Source of the DNA: Streptomyces sp. DSM 110735
GTDB taxonomy: Bacteria > Actinomycetota > Actinomycetes > Streptomycetales > Streptomycetaceae
Direction: 5' to 3'
Assembly (NCBI RefSeq): GCF_016482685.1
Contig: NZ_JACYHF010000003.1
Location: 434,001 to 498,000 of the forward strand
Length of the DNA: 64,000 bases
Shown: in pieces, positions 24,522 through 33,161 of the stretch
How positions within the stretch are numbered: position 1 is the stretch's first letter
Layout of the letters: every line of letters begins with the position of its first letter
Made by a program: the position numbers and the translations under genes
Notes under the pieces: model-generated
The model's database searches: none
What the model saw: only the letters and a program-made list of their open reading frames with translations
Told to the model about the DNA's origin: nothing

Positions 24522-26441
24522 TCACCGCCCCTCCCCCACCGGCCCGTCCAGCACCCCCCTCAACTGGTGCAGCCGCACCGCGAGATGCACCCGCAGCCCC
24601 GAGTCCGCCGAGCGCCAGTCCTCCCCCAGCACCGCCCCGATGCGGTCCAGCCGCTTCAGCAGGGTGTTCGTGTGGACGTGCAGGGCGCGGGCGGTGCGGC
24701 TGAGGTTGCCGGAGTGGGTGAACCAGGCGGCTGTGGTCGTCACGAGGTCGGTGGAGCGACGGCGGTCGTAGTCGAGGAGGGGTCCGAGGGTGTCGGTGAC
24801 GAAGCCCTCGAGTTCGTGGGCGCGCCCGGGGTCGAAGACGAGGGCGTACATCGCGTAGCGGCGGGTGGTGGAGCCGCGGTCGGTGTCGCCGAGGCAGCGC
24901 ATGACGTCGAGGCAGCGCTGGGCCAGGGTGAAGGAGCGGGCGCGGTCGTGGCCGGTGACGCGGTCGGCGACCACCAGGGTGGGGGCGCCGAGGCGGCGGC
25001 GCAGCCGGTGGTGGAGGGTCTCGGCCACCGTCTCCGGGTCGTCCGTGTGCAGGAGCAGGGTCGCCCGGCCCAGGTACTCGCCCGCGAGCCCGGACCACTC
25101 GGATGAGGCGGCGTGCAGTTCGCGGACGATGTCGGCGGCGGACCGCCCGGGGCAGTCGGCGGCGACGAGGACGTCCAGGCGGTCGACGTCGACGCCACGG
25201 GCGAGCGCGCGGTCGCGCAGGGCGGGGTGGACGGGGTGCAGCGGGGGATGGGAGAGCAGCTCCATGAGCAGTTCGCCCCGTACCCGCTCCTCCGCCTCGA
25301 CGCGGGCGTCGCGCATGAGCACGAGCAGACCCGTGATCTGCGCGGAGCGCTCCAGCATCCGGACGTCCGCCGACTCGGTGGCGGCCCGCCGCCGCAGGGA
25401 CAGGGAGCCGAGATGGCTGCCGCCCGCCTGGATGGCCGCCACGCTGAGGACCGTGCCGTCGTCGCTCTCGCCGTGGACGCAGCGCCCGGTCCGCCGCGCC
25501 TCCTCCAGCAACTCCCGTTCCAGTGACGGGTCGACGCCCGGTGTCACCGCGTCGGGGCACCTCGTCGCGACGACCTTGTCGTCCCGGTCCCGGATGGTGA
25601 CCGCGCCCTGGAGGTGGTCCACCAGCGACTGGGCGATGTCGCCGGGACCGCCGCCCGTCAGCACCACATGGGTCAGCGCCTCGTGCACCGCCGCGGCGAG
25701 TTCCATCGTGGCGACCTGGTCCTCGATGACCCGGTACGCGTCCCGCAGCCGCCGCAGCGCCACCCGGCTCTCCTCGTAGAGCCGCGCGTTGTGCAGCGCG
25801 ATGGCGGCGTGGTCCGCGAACGCGCTGAGCAGGGCCACCTCGTCCTTCTCGAAGGGGCGCTCGGTGCGGTCGGCGGCGAAGAGGACGCCGATCACCCGGT
25901 CCCCGACCAGGAGGGGTACGCCGAGCAGCGCGACGAGTCCTTCGCTGGAGACGAGGAGGTCGAAGGCGGAGCTGTGGTCGAGGGCGTCGGCGGCGCGGTA
26001 GTCGCTGACCCAGTACGGCGCCCTGGTCTCGATCACCCGCCCGCCCAGACCGGCGCCGGGGGGCATCCGCGCGGACGAGAACTCCGGCGAGATGGTGCCC
26101 GCCGTGGCGCGGAGCGTGAGGTTGCCGTCCGCGTCCAGGAGCGAGAGATACGCGAAGTCGCTGCCGATCAGCTCATGCGCCTCCCTGACGATCGACGGCA
26201 GCACCACGTCGACCTCCCCGAGCACGGCCAGCGAACGGGCGGTGGCGTACAGGCTGCTCAACTCGCGTTCGCGGCGCAGGCGGTAGGCGGCGAGTTCGCC
26301 GCGATCGGCGTGGTCGCCGCGTTCGCCGCGATCGGCGTGTTCACCGCGCTCGGCGCGACCGCCGCGACCGCCGCGATCGGCGTGACGCCCCTGATCGCCT
26401 GGGTCGCGAGCGCCCTGCTCGTCGGAGTCCGTGCGTGCCAT
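24522..26441 (-). CDS. GAF-domain PucR/CdaR-type transcriptional regulator
   Basis: A 639-residue regulator. The N-terminal ~50 residues are a charged repeat of DRGERG/HADRG type. A GAF sensor domain follows (about 60-215: LVALLGVPLLVGDRVIGVLF and EVALLSAFADHAAIALHNAR). The middle holds a diguanylate-cyclase-like/PucR module. The C-terminal PucR helix-turn-helix reads WFTHSGNLSRTARALHVHTN then TLLKRLDRIG. GGAGGG precedes the ATG. It is divergent from the MHS transporter and probably controls the transporter/acyl-CoA synthetase operon in response to the imported substrate. Confidence 0.85.
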   Translation of the reverse strand: MARTDSDEQGARDPGDQGRHADRGGRGGRAERGEHADRGERGDHADRGELAAYRLRRERELSSLYATARSLAVLGEVDVVLPSIVREAHELIGSDFAYLSLLDADGNLTLRATAGTISPEFSSARMPPGAGLGGRVIETRAPYWVSDYRAADALDHSSAFDLLVSSEGLVALLGVPLLVGDRVIGVLFAADRTERPFEKDEVALLSAFADHAAIALHNARLYEESRVALRRLRDAYRVIEDQVATMELAAAVHEALTHVVLTGGGPGDIAQSLVDHLQGAVTIRDRDDKVVATRCPDAVTPGVDPSLERELLEEARRTGRCVHGESDDGTVLSVAAIQAGGSHLGSLSLRRRAATESADVRMLERSAQITGLLVLMRDARVEAEERVRGELLMELLSHPPLHPVHPALRDRALARGVDVDRLDVLVAADCPGRSAADIVRELHAASSEWSGLAGEYLGRATLLLHTDDPETVAETLHHRLRRRLGAPTLVVADRVTGHDRARSFTLAQRCLDVMRCLGDTDRGSTTRRYAMYALVFDPGRAHELEGFVTDTLGPLLDYDRRRSTDLVTTTAAWFTHSGNLSRTARALHVHTNTLLKRLDRIGAVLGEDWRSADSGLRVHLAVRLHQLRGVLDGPVGEGR

Positions 26442-26526
26442 CGGTCGCCCTCCACGAGAAGCGGGCGGCGGAGGTGGGGATTTCCTCCACCGTCAAAGCG
26501 CCAGGAGTGTATCCCCGTCCCATCCT

Positions 26527-26539
26527 GCAAAGCGCTTGC
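26527..26539. promoter_or_regulatory. possible operator in the divergent promoter
   Basis: GCAAAGCGCTTGC contains the perfect palindrome AAGCGCTT (26530-26537). It lies between the PucR-type regulator and the transporter, 76 bases before the transporter start. It is short and may be chance. Confidence 0.25.
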
Positions 26540-26614
26540 TCAGCTCTACTCTCACCGCACGACACAGAGCTGTGACGCAGGTCGCAGCCCTACCCAGAAC
26601 CGAGGGATGCCCCC

Positions 26615-28000
26615 ATGGCCTCTTCCGCGCAGGCCCCGATCCAGGGCAACGGCTCCGGACCCGCCACCGCACCCGAGCGCCGCACCGGCTGGAAACTGCT
26701 CGCGGCCGGCCTGATCGGCAGCTCGATCGAGTGGTACGACTTCTTCCTGTACGGCACGGCGGCGGCTCTGGTCTTCCCGCACGTCTTCTTCCCGCACTCC
26801 TCCGCCTTCATGGGCACGCTGCTGTCCTTCAGCACCTTCTGGGCGGGCTTCGTCGCCCGGCCGCTCGGCGGGCTCCTCGCCGGTCACTTCGGTGACAAGT
26901 ACGGCCGCAAGCCCACGGTCGTGGCGTGTCTGATCGGCATGGCGACCGCGACGTTCCTCATCGGCTGTCTGCCGAGCGCCGCGAGCGTCGGTGTGCTCGC
27001 CCCGACCCTGCTGGTGCTGCTGCGGTTCGCCCAGGGCGCGGCGGCGGGCGGTCAGTGGGGCGGCATCGCGCTGCTCCTCACCGAGTCCGCCCACCCCAAA
27101 CGCCGTGGTTTCGCGGGCACGTTCGGCCAGACGAGCGTCCCGGTCGCGGTCATCATCGTGAACCTCATCTTCACCACGACCGGCTCCGTCGTCTCGGACG
27201 ACACGTTCCTCGACTGGGGCTGGCGCATCCCGTTCCTGCTCAGCGCGGTCATGTTCCCCGTCGTGCTGCACATCCAGCGCAAGGTCGAAGACACCCCGGA
27301 CTTCCGCGAGTTGCAGAAGGCGGCGACCAAGAACCCGGAGGCGCGCGTGGTCCGGGCGCCGCTCACCGAGGCCGTACGACGCAACTGGCGGACGATCCTG
27401 CTCGGTTGCGGCACCCTCTCCGCCACGAACAGCCTCTTCTACGTCAGCATCACCGGTCTGCTCAGCTACGGCACGACGACGCTGCACATGGACCGCGACT
27501 CCCTGCTGACCGTCACCCTGCTCAGCTCGGCCCTCATGGGAGGGCTGCTCCCCTACACGGGCCACCTGTCGGACCGCTTCGGTCGGCGCAACCTCATCCT
27601 CGTCGGCGGACTCGGCGTCGCGGCCTGGGCGTTCCCCTACTTCGCGCTGGTGGACACGGCGTCGGCGCCCCTGGTGTTCGTCGCGATCACCGTCGGTTTC
27701 CTCTTCCAGGGTCTGACCTACGGTCCGATGGCCGCGTTCCTCGGTGAGCTGTTCGCCCCCAACGTCCGCTATTCCGGCGCCTCTTTGGCCTACCAGCTCT
27801 CCGCCATCATCGTCAGCGGCGGCACCCCGATCCTGATGACCACCATCATCGCCAAGACCGGTACGACCACGCTGGTCGCCGCCTACATCGCGCTCATGGG
27901 TCTGATCACCTTCGTCTGCGCGTGGTTCCTGCCGGAGACCAACCCGGCGGAGGTGCGGGCCGATCCGGAGACGCTGCCCGGAACGCAGTTGTACGCGTGA
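26615..28000 (+). CDS. MFS transporter, metabolite:H+ symporter (MHS) family
   Basis: A 461-residue, 12-helix transporter. The first helix ends IGSSIEWYDFFLYGTAAALV, the MHS/ProP hallmark. Loop 2-3 motif GHFGDKYGRKPTV and RFAQGAAAGGQWGG are also family landmarks. The second repeat has GHLSDRFGRRNLILVGG. GAGGG precedes the ATG. An acyl-CoA synthetase follows after 53 bases, so the imported compound is probably a carboxylic (perhaps aromatic) acid that is activated with CoA. Confidence 0.9.
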   Translation: MASSAQAPIQGNGSGPATAPERRTGWKLLAAGLIGSSIEWYDFFLYGTAAALVFPHVFFPHSSAFMGTLLSFSTFWAGFVARPLGGLLAGHFGDKYGRKPTVVACLIGMATATFLIGCLPSAASVGVLAPTLLVLLRFAQGAAAGGQWGGIALLLTESAHPKRRGFAGTFGQTSVPVAVIIVNLIFTTTGSVVSDDTFLDWGWRIPFLLSAVMFPVVLHIQRKVEDTPDFRELQKAATKNPEARVVRAPLTEAVRRNWRTILLGCGTLSATNSLFYVSITGLLSYGTTTLHMDRDSLLTVTLLSSALMGGLLPYTGHLSDRFGRRNLILVGGLGVAAWAFPYFALVDTASAPLVFVAITVGFLFQGLTYGPMAAFLGELFAPNVRYSGASLAYQLSAIIVSGGTPILMTTIIAKTGTTTLVAAYIALMGLITFVCAWFLPETNPAEVRADPETLPGTQLYA

Positions 28001-28053
28001 GCGGTTGGCGCCGCCGGACTCCCGAACTTCCCGAACGACGAGGAGAGATCGCC

Positions 28054-29559
28054 ATGTTCACCCCCGAACCGGGGTTCCCGCTCGGTGACATCCCGCAGGC
28101 ACACGCGACAGAGCGCCCCGACGCCGTGGCGGTCCGCTCCGGCGAGAAGCAGCTCACCTGGGCGGAGTTGTACCGGGCGAGCACTGAAGTCGCGCGCGGA
28201 CTGCGCCTGTCGGGCGTCGGGCACGGGCGCATCGTCCCGCTCATGCTGCCGAACGGTGTGGACGTCGTGGTCGCGGCGTTCGCCTGCCTCAAGCTCGGCG
28301 CCGTACCGCAGCCGCTGTCGACGCGGCTCGCGCCGCCCGAGGAGGAGGCGATCCTCGCGCTGTCCGACCCGGCGGTGGTGGTCGGTCTGGAGGAGGGCGC
28401 GCCGGTGGGGGACGGGCGGATGCGGTCGACGACGGTGGCCGAACTCCGCCGACGTGCGGGCGAGTTCAAGGAGGACGACCTAGTGACGGAGGTCGGTCCC
28501 TCGTGGAAGGCGCCGACCTCGGGCGGTTCGACCGGCAGGCCGAAGATCATCCTGTCCGGTGCCGCGGGGGCGTTCAACCCGTTCGACATGGAGGCGTGGG
28601 GGCTCAGACCCGGCGAGCAGTCGCTCGTCACCGCGCCGGTGCACCACAACGCGCCCTTCTCCACGGCCATGACGACGCTGTTCAACGGCGGCACGGTCAC
28701 GCTCCTTGAGCGGTTCGACGCCGAGCGGGTCCTGGCCGACATCGAGCGGTACGCGATCACCTGGGTGTACCTGGTGCCGACCATGATGCGGCGCGTCCTG
28801 GCGCTGCCCGAGAAGACCCGCGAGCGCTACGACCTCTCCTCGCTGGTCTCGGTGTGGCACTGCGCGGAACCGTGCCCGCCCGCGACCAAGCAGGCGTGGA
28901 TCGACTGGCTCGGTCCGGAGCGCATCCACGAGCTGTACGCCGGGACGGAGGCTCAGGCGGGCTGCACGATCTCCGGCACCGAGTGGCTGGCGCACCGGGG
29001 TTCGGTGGGGCGTACCACCTGGGGCGAGATCAAGATCGTGGCGCTCGACGGCACGCCGGTCACCGAACCCGGAGTGTCCGGCGAGATCTTCATGCGCGTC
29101 TCGGAGGGCAAGCCGCCCGCGTTCCGCTACATCGGCGCCGAGACCGAGGAGGACGACGGCTGGTCGACCCTCGGCGACATCGGGGAGTTCGACGCGGACG
29201 GTTACCTCTATCTCCACGACCGCCGCTCGGACATGCTCCTGGTCGGCGGGGTCAACGTCTACCCGGCGGAGATCGAGGCCGCCCTCACCGAGCACCCGCA
29301 CGTCCTGTCCGGCGCGGTCATCGGTCTGCCGGACCCGGACCGGGGCAACCGCGTCCACGCCATCGTCCAGATCGAGGAGGGCAGCCCGACGACCGCCGAG
29401 GAGATCGACGCCTTCCTCGCCACCCGGCTGTCGCCCCACAAGCGCCCGAGGTCCATCGAGCTGGTCACGACCCCACTGCGCAGCGCGGCGGGCAAACTGC
29501 GGCGCTCCGCGCTGCGGGCGGAGCGATTGACCGACGGCGGGGGCGCGCGGACCCCCTGA
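28054..29559 (+). CDS. AMP-binding acyl-CoA synthetase
   Basis: A 501-residue ANL-superfamily ligase. The P-loop is PTSGGSTGRPKII. The adenylate motif is ELYAGTEAQAG. The hinge Asp region is TLGDIGEFDADGYLYLHDRR and the next motif is DMLLVGGVNVYPAEIEAAL. The catalytic Lys is in RSAAGKLRRSAL near the C-terminus. It converts a carboxylate, ATP and CoA to acyl-CoA. The ATG at 28054 has AGGAGAG upstream. It is in an operon with the MHS transporter; the substrate is unknown. Confidence 0.9.
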   Translation: MFTPEPGFPLGDIPQAHATERPDAVAVRSGEKQLTWAELYRASTEVARGLRLSGVGHGRIVPLMLPNGVDVVVAAFACLKLGAVPQPLSTRLAPPEEEAILALSDPAVVVGLEEGAPVGDGRMRSTTVAELRRRAGEFKEDDLVTEVGPSWKAPTSGGSTGRPKIILSGAAGAFNPFDMEAWGLRPGEQSLVTAPVHHNAPFSTAMTTLFNGGTVTLLERFDAERVLADIERYAITWVYLVPTMMRRVLALPEKTRERYDLSSLVSVWHCAEPCPPATKQAWIDWLGPERIHELYAGTEAQAGCTISGTEWLAHRGSVGRTTWGEIKIVALDGTPVTEPGVSGEIFMRVSEGKPPAFRYIGAETEEDDGWSTLGDIGEFDADGYLYLHDRRSDMLLVGGVNVYPAEIEAALTEHPHVLSGAVIGLPDPDRGNRVHAIVQIEEGSPTTAEEIDAFLATRLSPHKRPRSIELVTTPLRSAAGKLRRSALRAERLTDGGGARTP

Positions 29560-29570
29560 CACGCTCCCCG

Positions 29571-30164
29571 TTACGCCTCGACGCGCTCCGGCGTGGCGGT
29601 GAGCACGGCGTGGACGGCCGCGCGGACCTGCTCGGCCACCACCTCGGGCACGGAGGCGTCCAGCTTGCCGTCCAGATGGAGGAAGGCAAGCCCGTGGACG
29701 AGCGCCCACACCGCCGTCGACAGGGCGTCCTGATCGGCGTCCGGGAAGACGTCGTGGACGATGCCGCGCACGTACTGCGAGATGGCGATGGTCGCCTCAA
29801 GGCGCTCCTCGCTCGCCGGGTCGCAGGGTTCCGCGAACATCACGCGGAACAGCGCGGGGTGGTCGAGGGCGAAACGCACGTACGCGACGGCGATCTCGGC
29901 GAGGTCGTCGGCGCTGGTGGGCGCGGGGTGCGCCGCGGCCAGATGGGTCCCGAGTTCCCGGTACCCCTCGGCTCCGACGGCCGCGAGCAGCGCCTCGCGG
30001 TCCGCGTAGTGGCGGTACGGCGCCGTCGCCGACACCCCCGCCCGCCGCGCCACCGCCCGCAACGACAGCCCGGCGCTCCCGTCCTCCTCCAGCAGCTCCC
30101 GCGCGGCGCGCAGACAGGCGGCGCGCAGATCGCCGTGATGGTACGAGCCGGGTGCCTGGGGCAT
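29571..30164 (-). CDS. TetR family transcriptional regulator
   Basis: A 197-residue regulator starting MPQAPGSYHHGDLRAACLRA at ATG 30164 with GGAGG upstream. The helix-turn-helix is LSLRAVARRAGVSATAPYRH then YADREALLAAV. The C-terminal part (AVWALVHGLAFLHLDGKLDA) is the WHG-type ligand domain. It converges on the acyl-CoA synthetase gene. The frame continues 20 codons upstream but with no better start. Confidence 0.9.
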   Translation of the reverse strand: MPQAPGSYHHGDLRAACLRAARELLEEDGSAGLSLRAVARRAGVSATAPYRHYADREALLAAVGAEGYRELGTHLAAAHPAPTSADDLAEIAVAYVRFALDHPALFRVMFAEPCDPASEERLEATIAISQYVRGIVHDVFPDADQDALSTAVWALVHGLAFLHLDGKLDASVPEVVAEQVRAAVHAVLTATPERVEA

Positions 30165-30663
30165 GGGTGCCTCCGTGAGGTGGATACCGCGCACATCGCT
30201 CGGTGCCGCTTGGTGTCGCTTCACAGCATGTGAACGATGCGTACAACGTAATCGAGGAGACCGACACGCGCATGACCGCGAGCCGGTCCCGCCATTGTCC
30301 CCGCACCTGGCTCACCGGGGCGCCGCTCGAATGCGGTGGACCGGGCAGGTGGCAGAGCCCATGCACCACCCGAACCGGGTCCGCGACGCTGGCCCGAGCG
30401 GCGTACCCGGGCTGCTCGGCGGTGCGCTTCGGGGTCCGGTCCCGTTCCTGGGGCGCCGGATGCGCCGGTCCGGGAGCGGGTGACGGGAACTCCGTGGTGA
30501 GGAAGCGCGTCATGGCGATCAGCATGCGCCGTACGTCCGCGAGGGGTACGGCCAGCTCGTCCCGTCGGCCGTAGTGGGCGGTCCTTTCGGGACATCACGG
30601 GACCCGTTCGTCCCACGCACCCGCATGAGGGTGCCGGACCGACCCGCGCCCACCGTCGCGCCC
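30165..30663. other. intergenic region, possible decayed frame
   Basis: No intact gene is supported. On the minus strand a protein-like stretch (AHYGRRDELAVPLADVRRML then IAMTRFLTTEFPSPAPG, near 30490-30590) follows a stop codon and has no start of its own. It may be a remnant. The TetR promoter should lie near 30165-30260. Confidence 0.35.
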
Positions 30664-31800
30664 TCACAGGACGGCCAGCAGCACCCCGCCCAGCAGTCCC
30701 GCCAGCACGACCAGGACGGTCGTGGCCGTCGTCAGCCGCCAGCCGAACGTCCTGCCGACCATGGCCATGCTCGGCAGGCTGATGGCGGGCAGGGTGATCA
30801 GAAGGGCGCCGAGGACGCCCGCCGGGAGACCGAGGACCGCCAGGCCCTGGATGATCGGGATCTCACCGGCGGTGGGGATCACGAAGAGCGTGCCCAGGAT
30901 CGCCGCGATCACCGTGGCGGCCACCACCGTCGGCGTACCGTGCCCGACCGCGTCCTGCGTCAGCGGCAGCATCCAGCCCCGGAAGGCGCCGATCAGGAGG
31001 ACCACCAGCAGATACTCGGGGATGAGGACGAGCGTCATCCGGGTCAGCGTCCGCAGGAACCGCAGCGCCACGTCCTTGGTCCCGGCGGGCTCGCTCGACG
31101 CGGACGCGACGGGAGCGCCGACCGGCTGCCCGTGCCCGGATACCCCGGGCGCCGCCACCGCCGCCGTACGACGACGGTCCGCGAGGTGACTCACCAGCAC
31201 CGCCCCGGCGACCACCGTGACGACCCCGACCGCCACCCGCACCACCGTCCACTGCCAGGGCGCGACCAGCAGCAGGAACACCACGACCGCGGGGTTGAGC
31301 AGCGGATTGCCCAGCCAGTACGCCACCGTCGCGGCGGTCGAGGCGCCGCTGCGCCGCAGGCTGACCGCCACCGGTGCCGTACAGCAGGTACACATCATCG
31401 ACGGCGTACTCAGGAGCCCGCCCGCCACCGCACCGGACCACCGCCCGCCCCGGTCGAGCGCCCGCACCAGCCAGTCCCGTGGGATCAGCGCCTGGAGCGC
31501 CGCGCTGATCAGCAGCGCGGCGACGAGCGCCTTCCAGACCGCGACGAGATACGCCACCAGGAACGAGGTCGCCGCGTGCCAACTCGGCGCCTCCCCCGGC
31601 TGGACACCCCCGACCCCGAGAATGCTCGACCCCGACCACGTGTGACTCTCGTTGAGCCCGACGACCTTCGCGGTGTACGGCAGCCACTTCGCCCAGAGCA
31701 GCACGACGACGAACACGACGACCGCGAGAAGAAACCCGGTGAGCAGCCGTGCTCTCCCCGGGCCCGGGGAGGCTTGGTGGGTGCGTGATGGCGCGGTCAC
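30664..31800 (-). CDS. ArsP/YraQ-type membrane permease
   Basis: A 378-residue, 8-10 helix permease of the DUF318/ArsP_1 type. The first conserved half has STPSMMCTCCTAPVAVSLRR and AYWLGNPLLNPAVVVFLLL; the second repeats the fold with GTLFVIPTAGEIPIIQGLAV. The MCTCCT cysteines lie where family members carry a cysteine motif that may bind thiophilic metal or metalloid. The start is taken as GTG 31800, because TACGTT (31807-31812) stands six bases before it and fits a leaderless promoter; TTG at 31836 would add 12 residues. It probably exports a metalloid or metal. Confidence 0.75.
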   Translation of the reverse strand: MTAPSRTHQASPGPGRARLLTGFLLAVVVFVVVLLWAKWLPYTAKVVGLNESHTWSGSSILGVGGVQPGEAPSWHAATSFLVAYLVAVWKALVAALLISAALQALIPRDWLVRALDRGGRWSGAVAGGLLSTPSMMCTCCTAPVAVSLRRSGASTAATVAYWLGNPLLNPAVVVFLLLVAPWQWTVVRVAVGVVTVVAGAVLVSHLADRRRTAAVAAPGVSGHGQPVGAPVASASSEPAGTKDVALRFLRTLTRMTLVLIPEYLLVVLLIGAFRGWMLPLTQDAVGHGTPTVVAATVIAAILGTLFVIPTAGEIPIIQGLAVLGLPAGVLGALLITLPAISLPSMAMVGRTFGWRLTTATTVLVVLAGLLGGVLLAVL

Positions 31801-31911
31801 ACGTCGAACGTAGTGACGCGCAGGAGTGATCGCCAACGGGAACCGGCAAGTGCCGGATGACGATCATCTACAGCATGTCCCCGCCCCCTGGTACGAGTGA
31901 CGGAGATTCAC

Positions 31912-32235
31912 ATGAACGACACCGGGCTCCTGCGTCGCCTCCCCGCCCGCTGGCGGATCCCGCTGGGAGCCGAGACGCTGCTGGCCCTGGCGACCGCGGT
32001 CTTCCTCCACTCGCTCAGCGGGCATGAGTACTGCGACCAGGCCACAGAGCACAGCCGGGTTTGGATGGCCGGCGGGGTGCTGCTGTCCCTGCCGCTGACC
32101 TGGCTGCTGGCGAGCCGCGCGGACCTGACCGCCAGATCCCTCGCCTGGCTCCTGATCGTGGTGCGGCTCTTGCTGGCGGCCTTCGTCATTCTGCTGCTCC
32201 AGCCTTTCTCCGGGACCTGGTACCTGGAGTGCTGA
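31912..32235 (+). CDS. small membrane protein, unknown function
   Basis: A 107-residue protein with three hydrophobic helices (ETLLALATAVFLHSLSG, VWMAGGVLLSLPLTWLLA, LAWLLIVVRLLLAAFVILLL). It is short, with an acidic SGHEYCDQATEHS loop and a C-terminal TWYLEC. GGAG is six bases before the ATG at 31912; a GTG at 31897 is a weaker start. It is divergent from the permease. Confidence 0.6.
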   Translation: MNDTGLLRRLPARWRIPLGAETLLALATAVFLHSLSGHEYCDQATEHSRVWMAGGVLLSLPLTWLLASRADLTARSLAWLLIVVRLLLAAFVILLLQPFSGTWYLEC

Positions 32236-32302
32236 AGGCGAGACCGGGCGGAGTCCGCCGACCAGGGCACGCGACCGGAGTCCGCCCGCTACCGTGCCCG
32301 TC

Positions 32303-32848
32303 GTGATGGTGGGCACCGAAGAGACGCGGCTGATCGTTCTGCGGGGGAACAGTGCCTCGGGCAAGTCGGCGGTCGCGGCCGGGGTGCGGGAGCGGTTCGG
32401 ACGCAATCTGGCGCTGGTCGGGCAGGACAACCTGCGCCGGGTCGTGCTGCGCGAGCGGGACCGGCCCGGAGGAGCCAACATCGGGCTGATCGGCATGACG
32501 GCCCGTTACGCCCTGGACGCCGGGTTCCACACGGTCGTGGAGGGCATCCTGTACGCCGACCGGTACGCCACGATGCTGGAGGATCTCGTACGCGACCACC
32601 GGGGCGTCACCCGCTGCTACTACCTCGACGTCCCCCTCCAGGAGACCCTGCTCCGCCACGCGACGAAGCCCGACCCGGCGCTCCTGGCCGCGGTCACCCA
32701 CGCCCACCTGTGCGACTGGTACCGCGAACGCGACCTGCTGCCCAGCGGCATCGAGACCGTCGTCCCCGCCGACAGCACCCTGGACGACACGGTGACCCGC
32801 GTCCTGCGCGAGTCGGGGCTGGACGGCGTGGCACCCGTCGACCGTTGA
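32303..32848 (+). CDS. P-loop kinase/zeta-toxin-like ATP-binding protein
   Basis: A 181-residue P-loop protein. Walker A is GNSASGKSA and is preceded by LIVLR. VGQDNLRRVVL and VVEGILYADRY fit the lid and Walker B regions of small-molecule kinases and zeta-like proteins. TACCGT (32290-32295) stands 7 bases before the GTG at 32303, which suggests a leaderless start there; ATG 32306 is an alternative. No antitoxin gene is adjacent, so a housekeeping kinase or drug-modifying role is as likely as a toxin. Confidence 0.7.
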   Translation: MMVGTEETRLIVLRGNSASGKSAVAAGVRERFGRNLALVGQDNLRRVVLRERDRPGGANIGLIGMTARYALDAGFHTVVEGILYADRYATMLEDLVRDHRGVTRCYYLDVPLQETLLRHATKPDPALLAAVTHAHLCDWYRERDLLPSGIETVVPADSTLDDTVTRVLRESGLDGVAPVDR

Positions 32849-32861
32849 GGACGGCGCCGGG

Positions 32862-33154
32862 TCAGTGCCACCGGAACGACCACAGCGGCGAGCCGACGAG
32901 ACCTTCGGCGTAGTCGGAGTAACGGAAGGCGCCGTCGCAGACGTTGTCGGGGGCGCCCCGGGGTCCTCTTCCGAGGAGTCGGCGCCTTCCGGTAGCGCGA
33001 GCCACTTCACCTGAGTACGCCGGTAGGAGCGCCAGCTCCGCTCCAGCACGCCGTTCAGATCCAGGGCGCCGACAGCCCTCAAGTCCGCTTCCCCCGGGCC
33101 GGACAGCCCCTCATGCGCTTCCTCACCCGCGTACGACCACTGAACCCCTGGCAT
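32862..33154 (-). pseudogene. frameshifted small gene, function unknown
   Basis: The minus strand reads MPGVQWSYAGEEAHEGLSG through NGVLERSWRSYRRTQVKW to GADSSEED. A one-base shift near 32950 then continues with protein-like NVCDGAFRYSDYAEGLVG and SPLWSFRWH, ending TGA at 32862-32864. Both halves have natural composition. It is either a recent pseudogene or a sequence error. The family is not recognised. Confidence 0.45.
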
Positions 33155-33161
33155 CAGTCGT

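Noticed and set aside
32303..32848. toxin-antitoxin zeta toxin
   Set aside because: No small antitoxin gene is adjacent and the protein is a general small P-loop kinase type.
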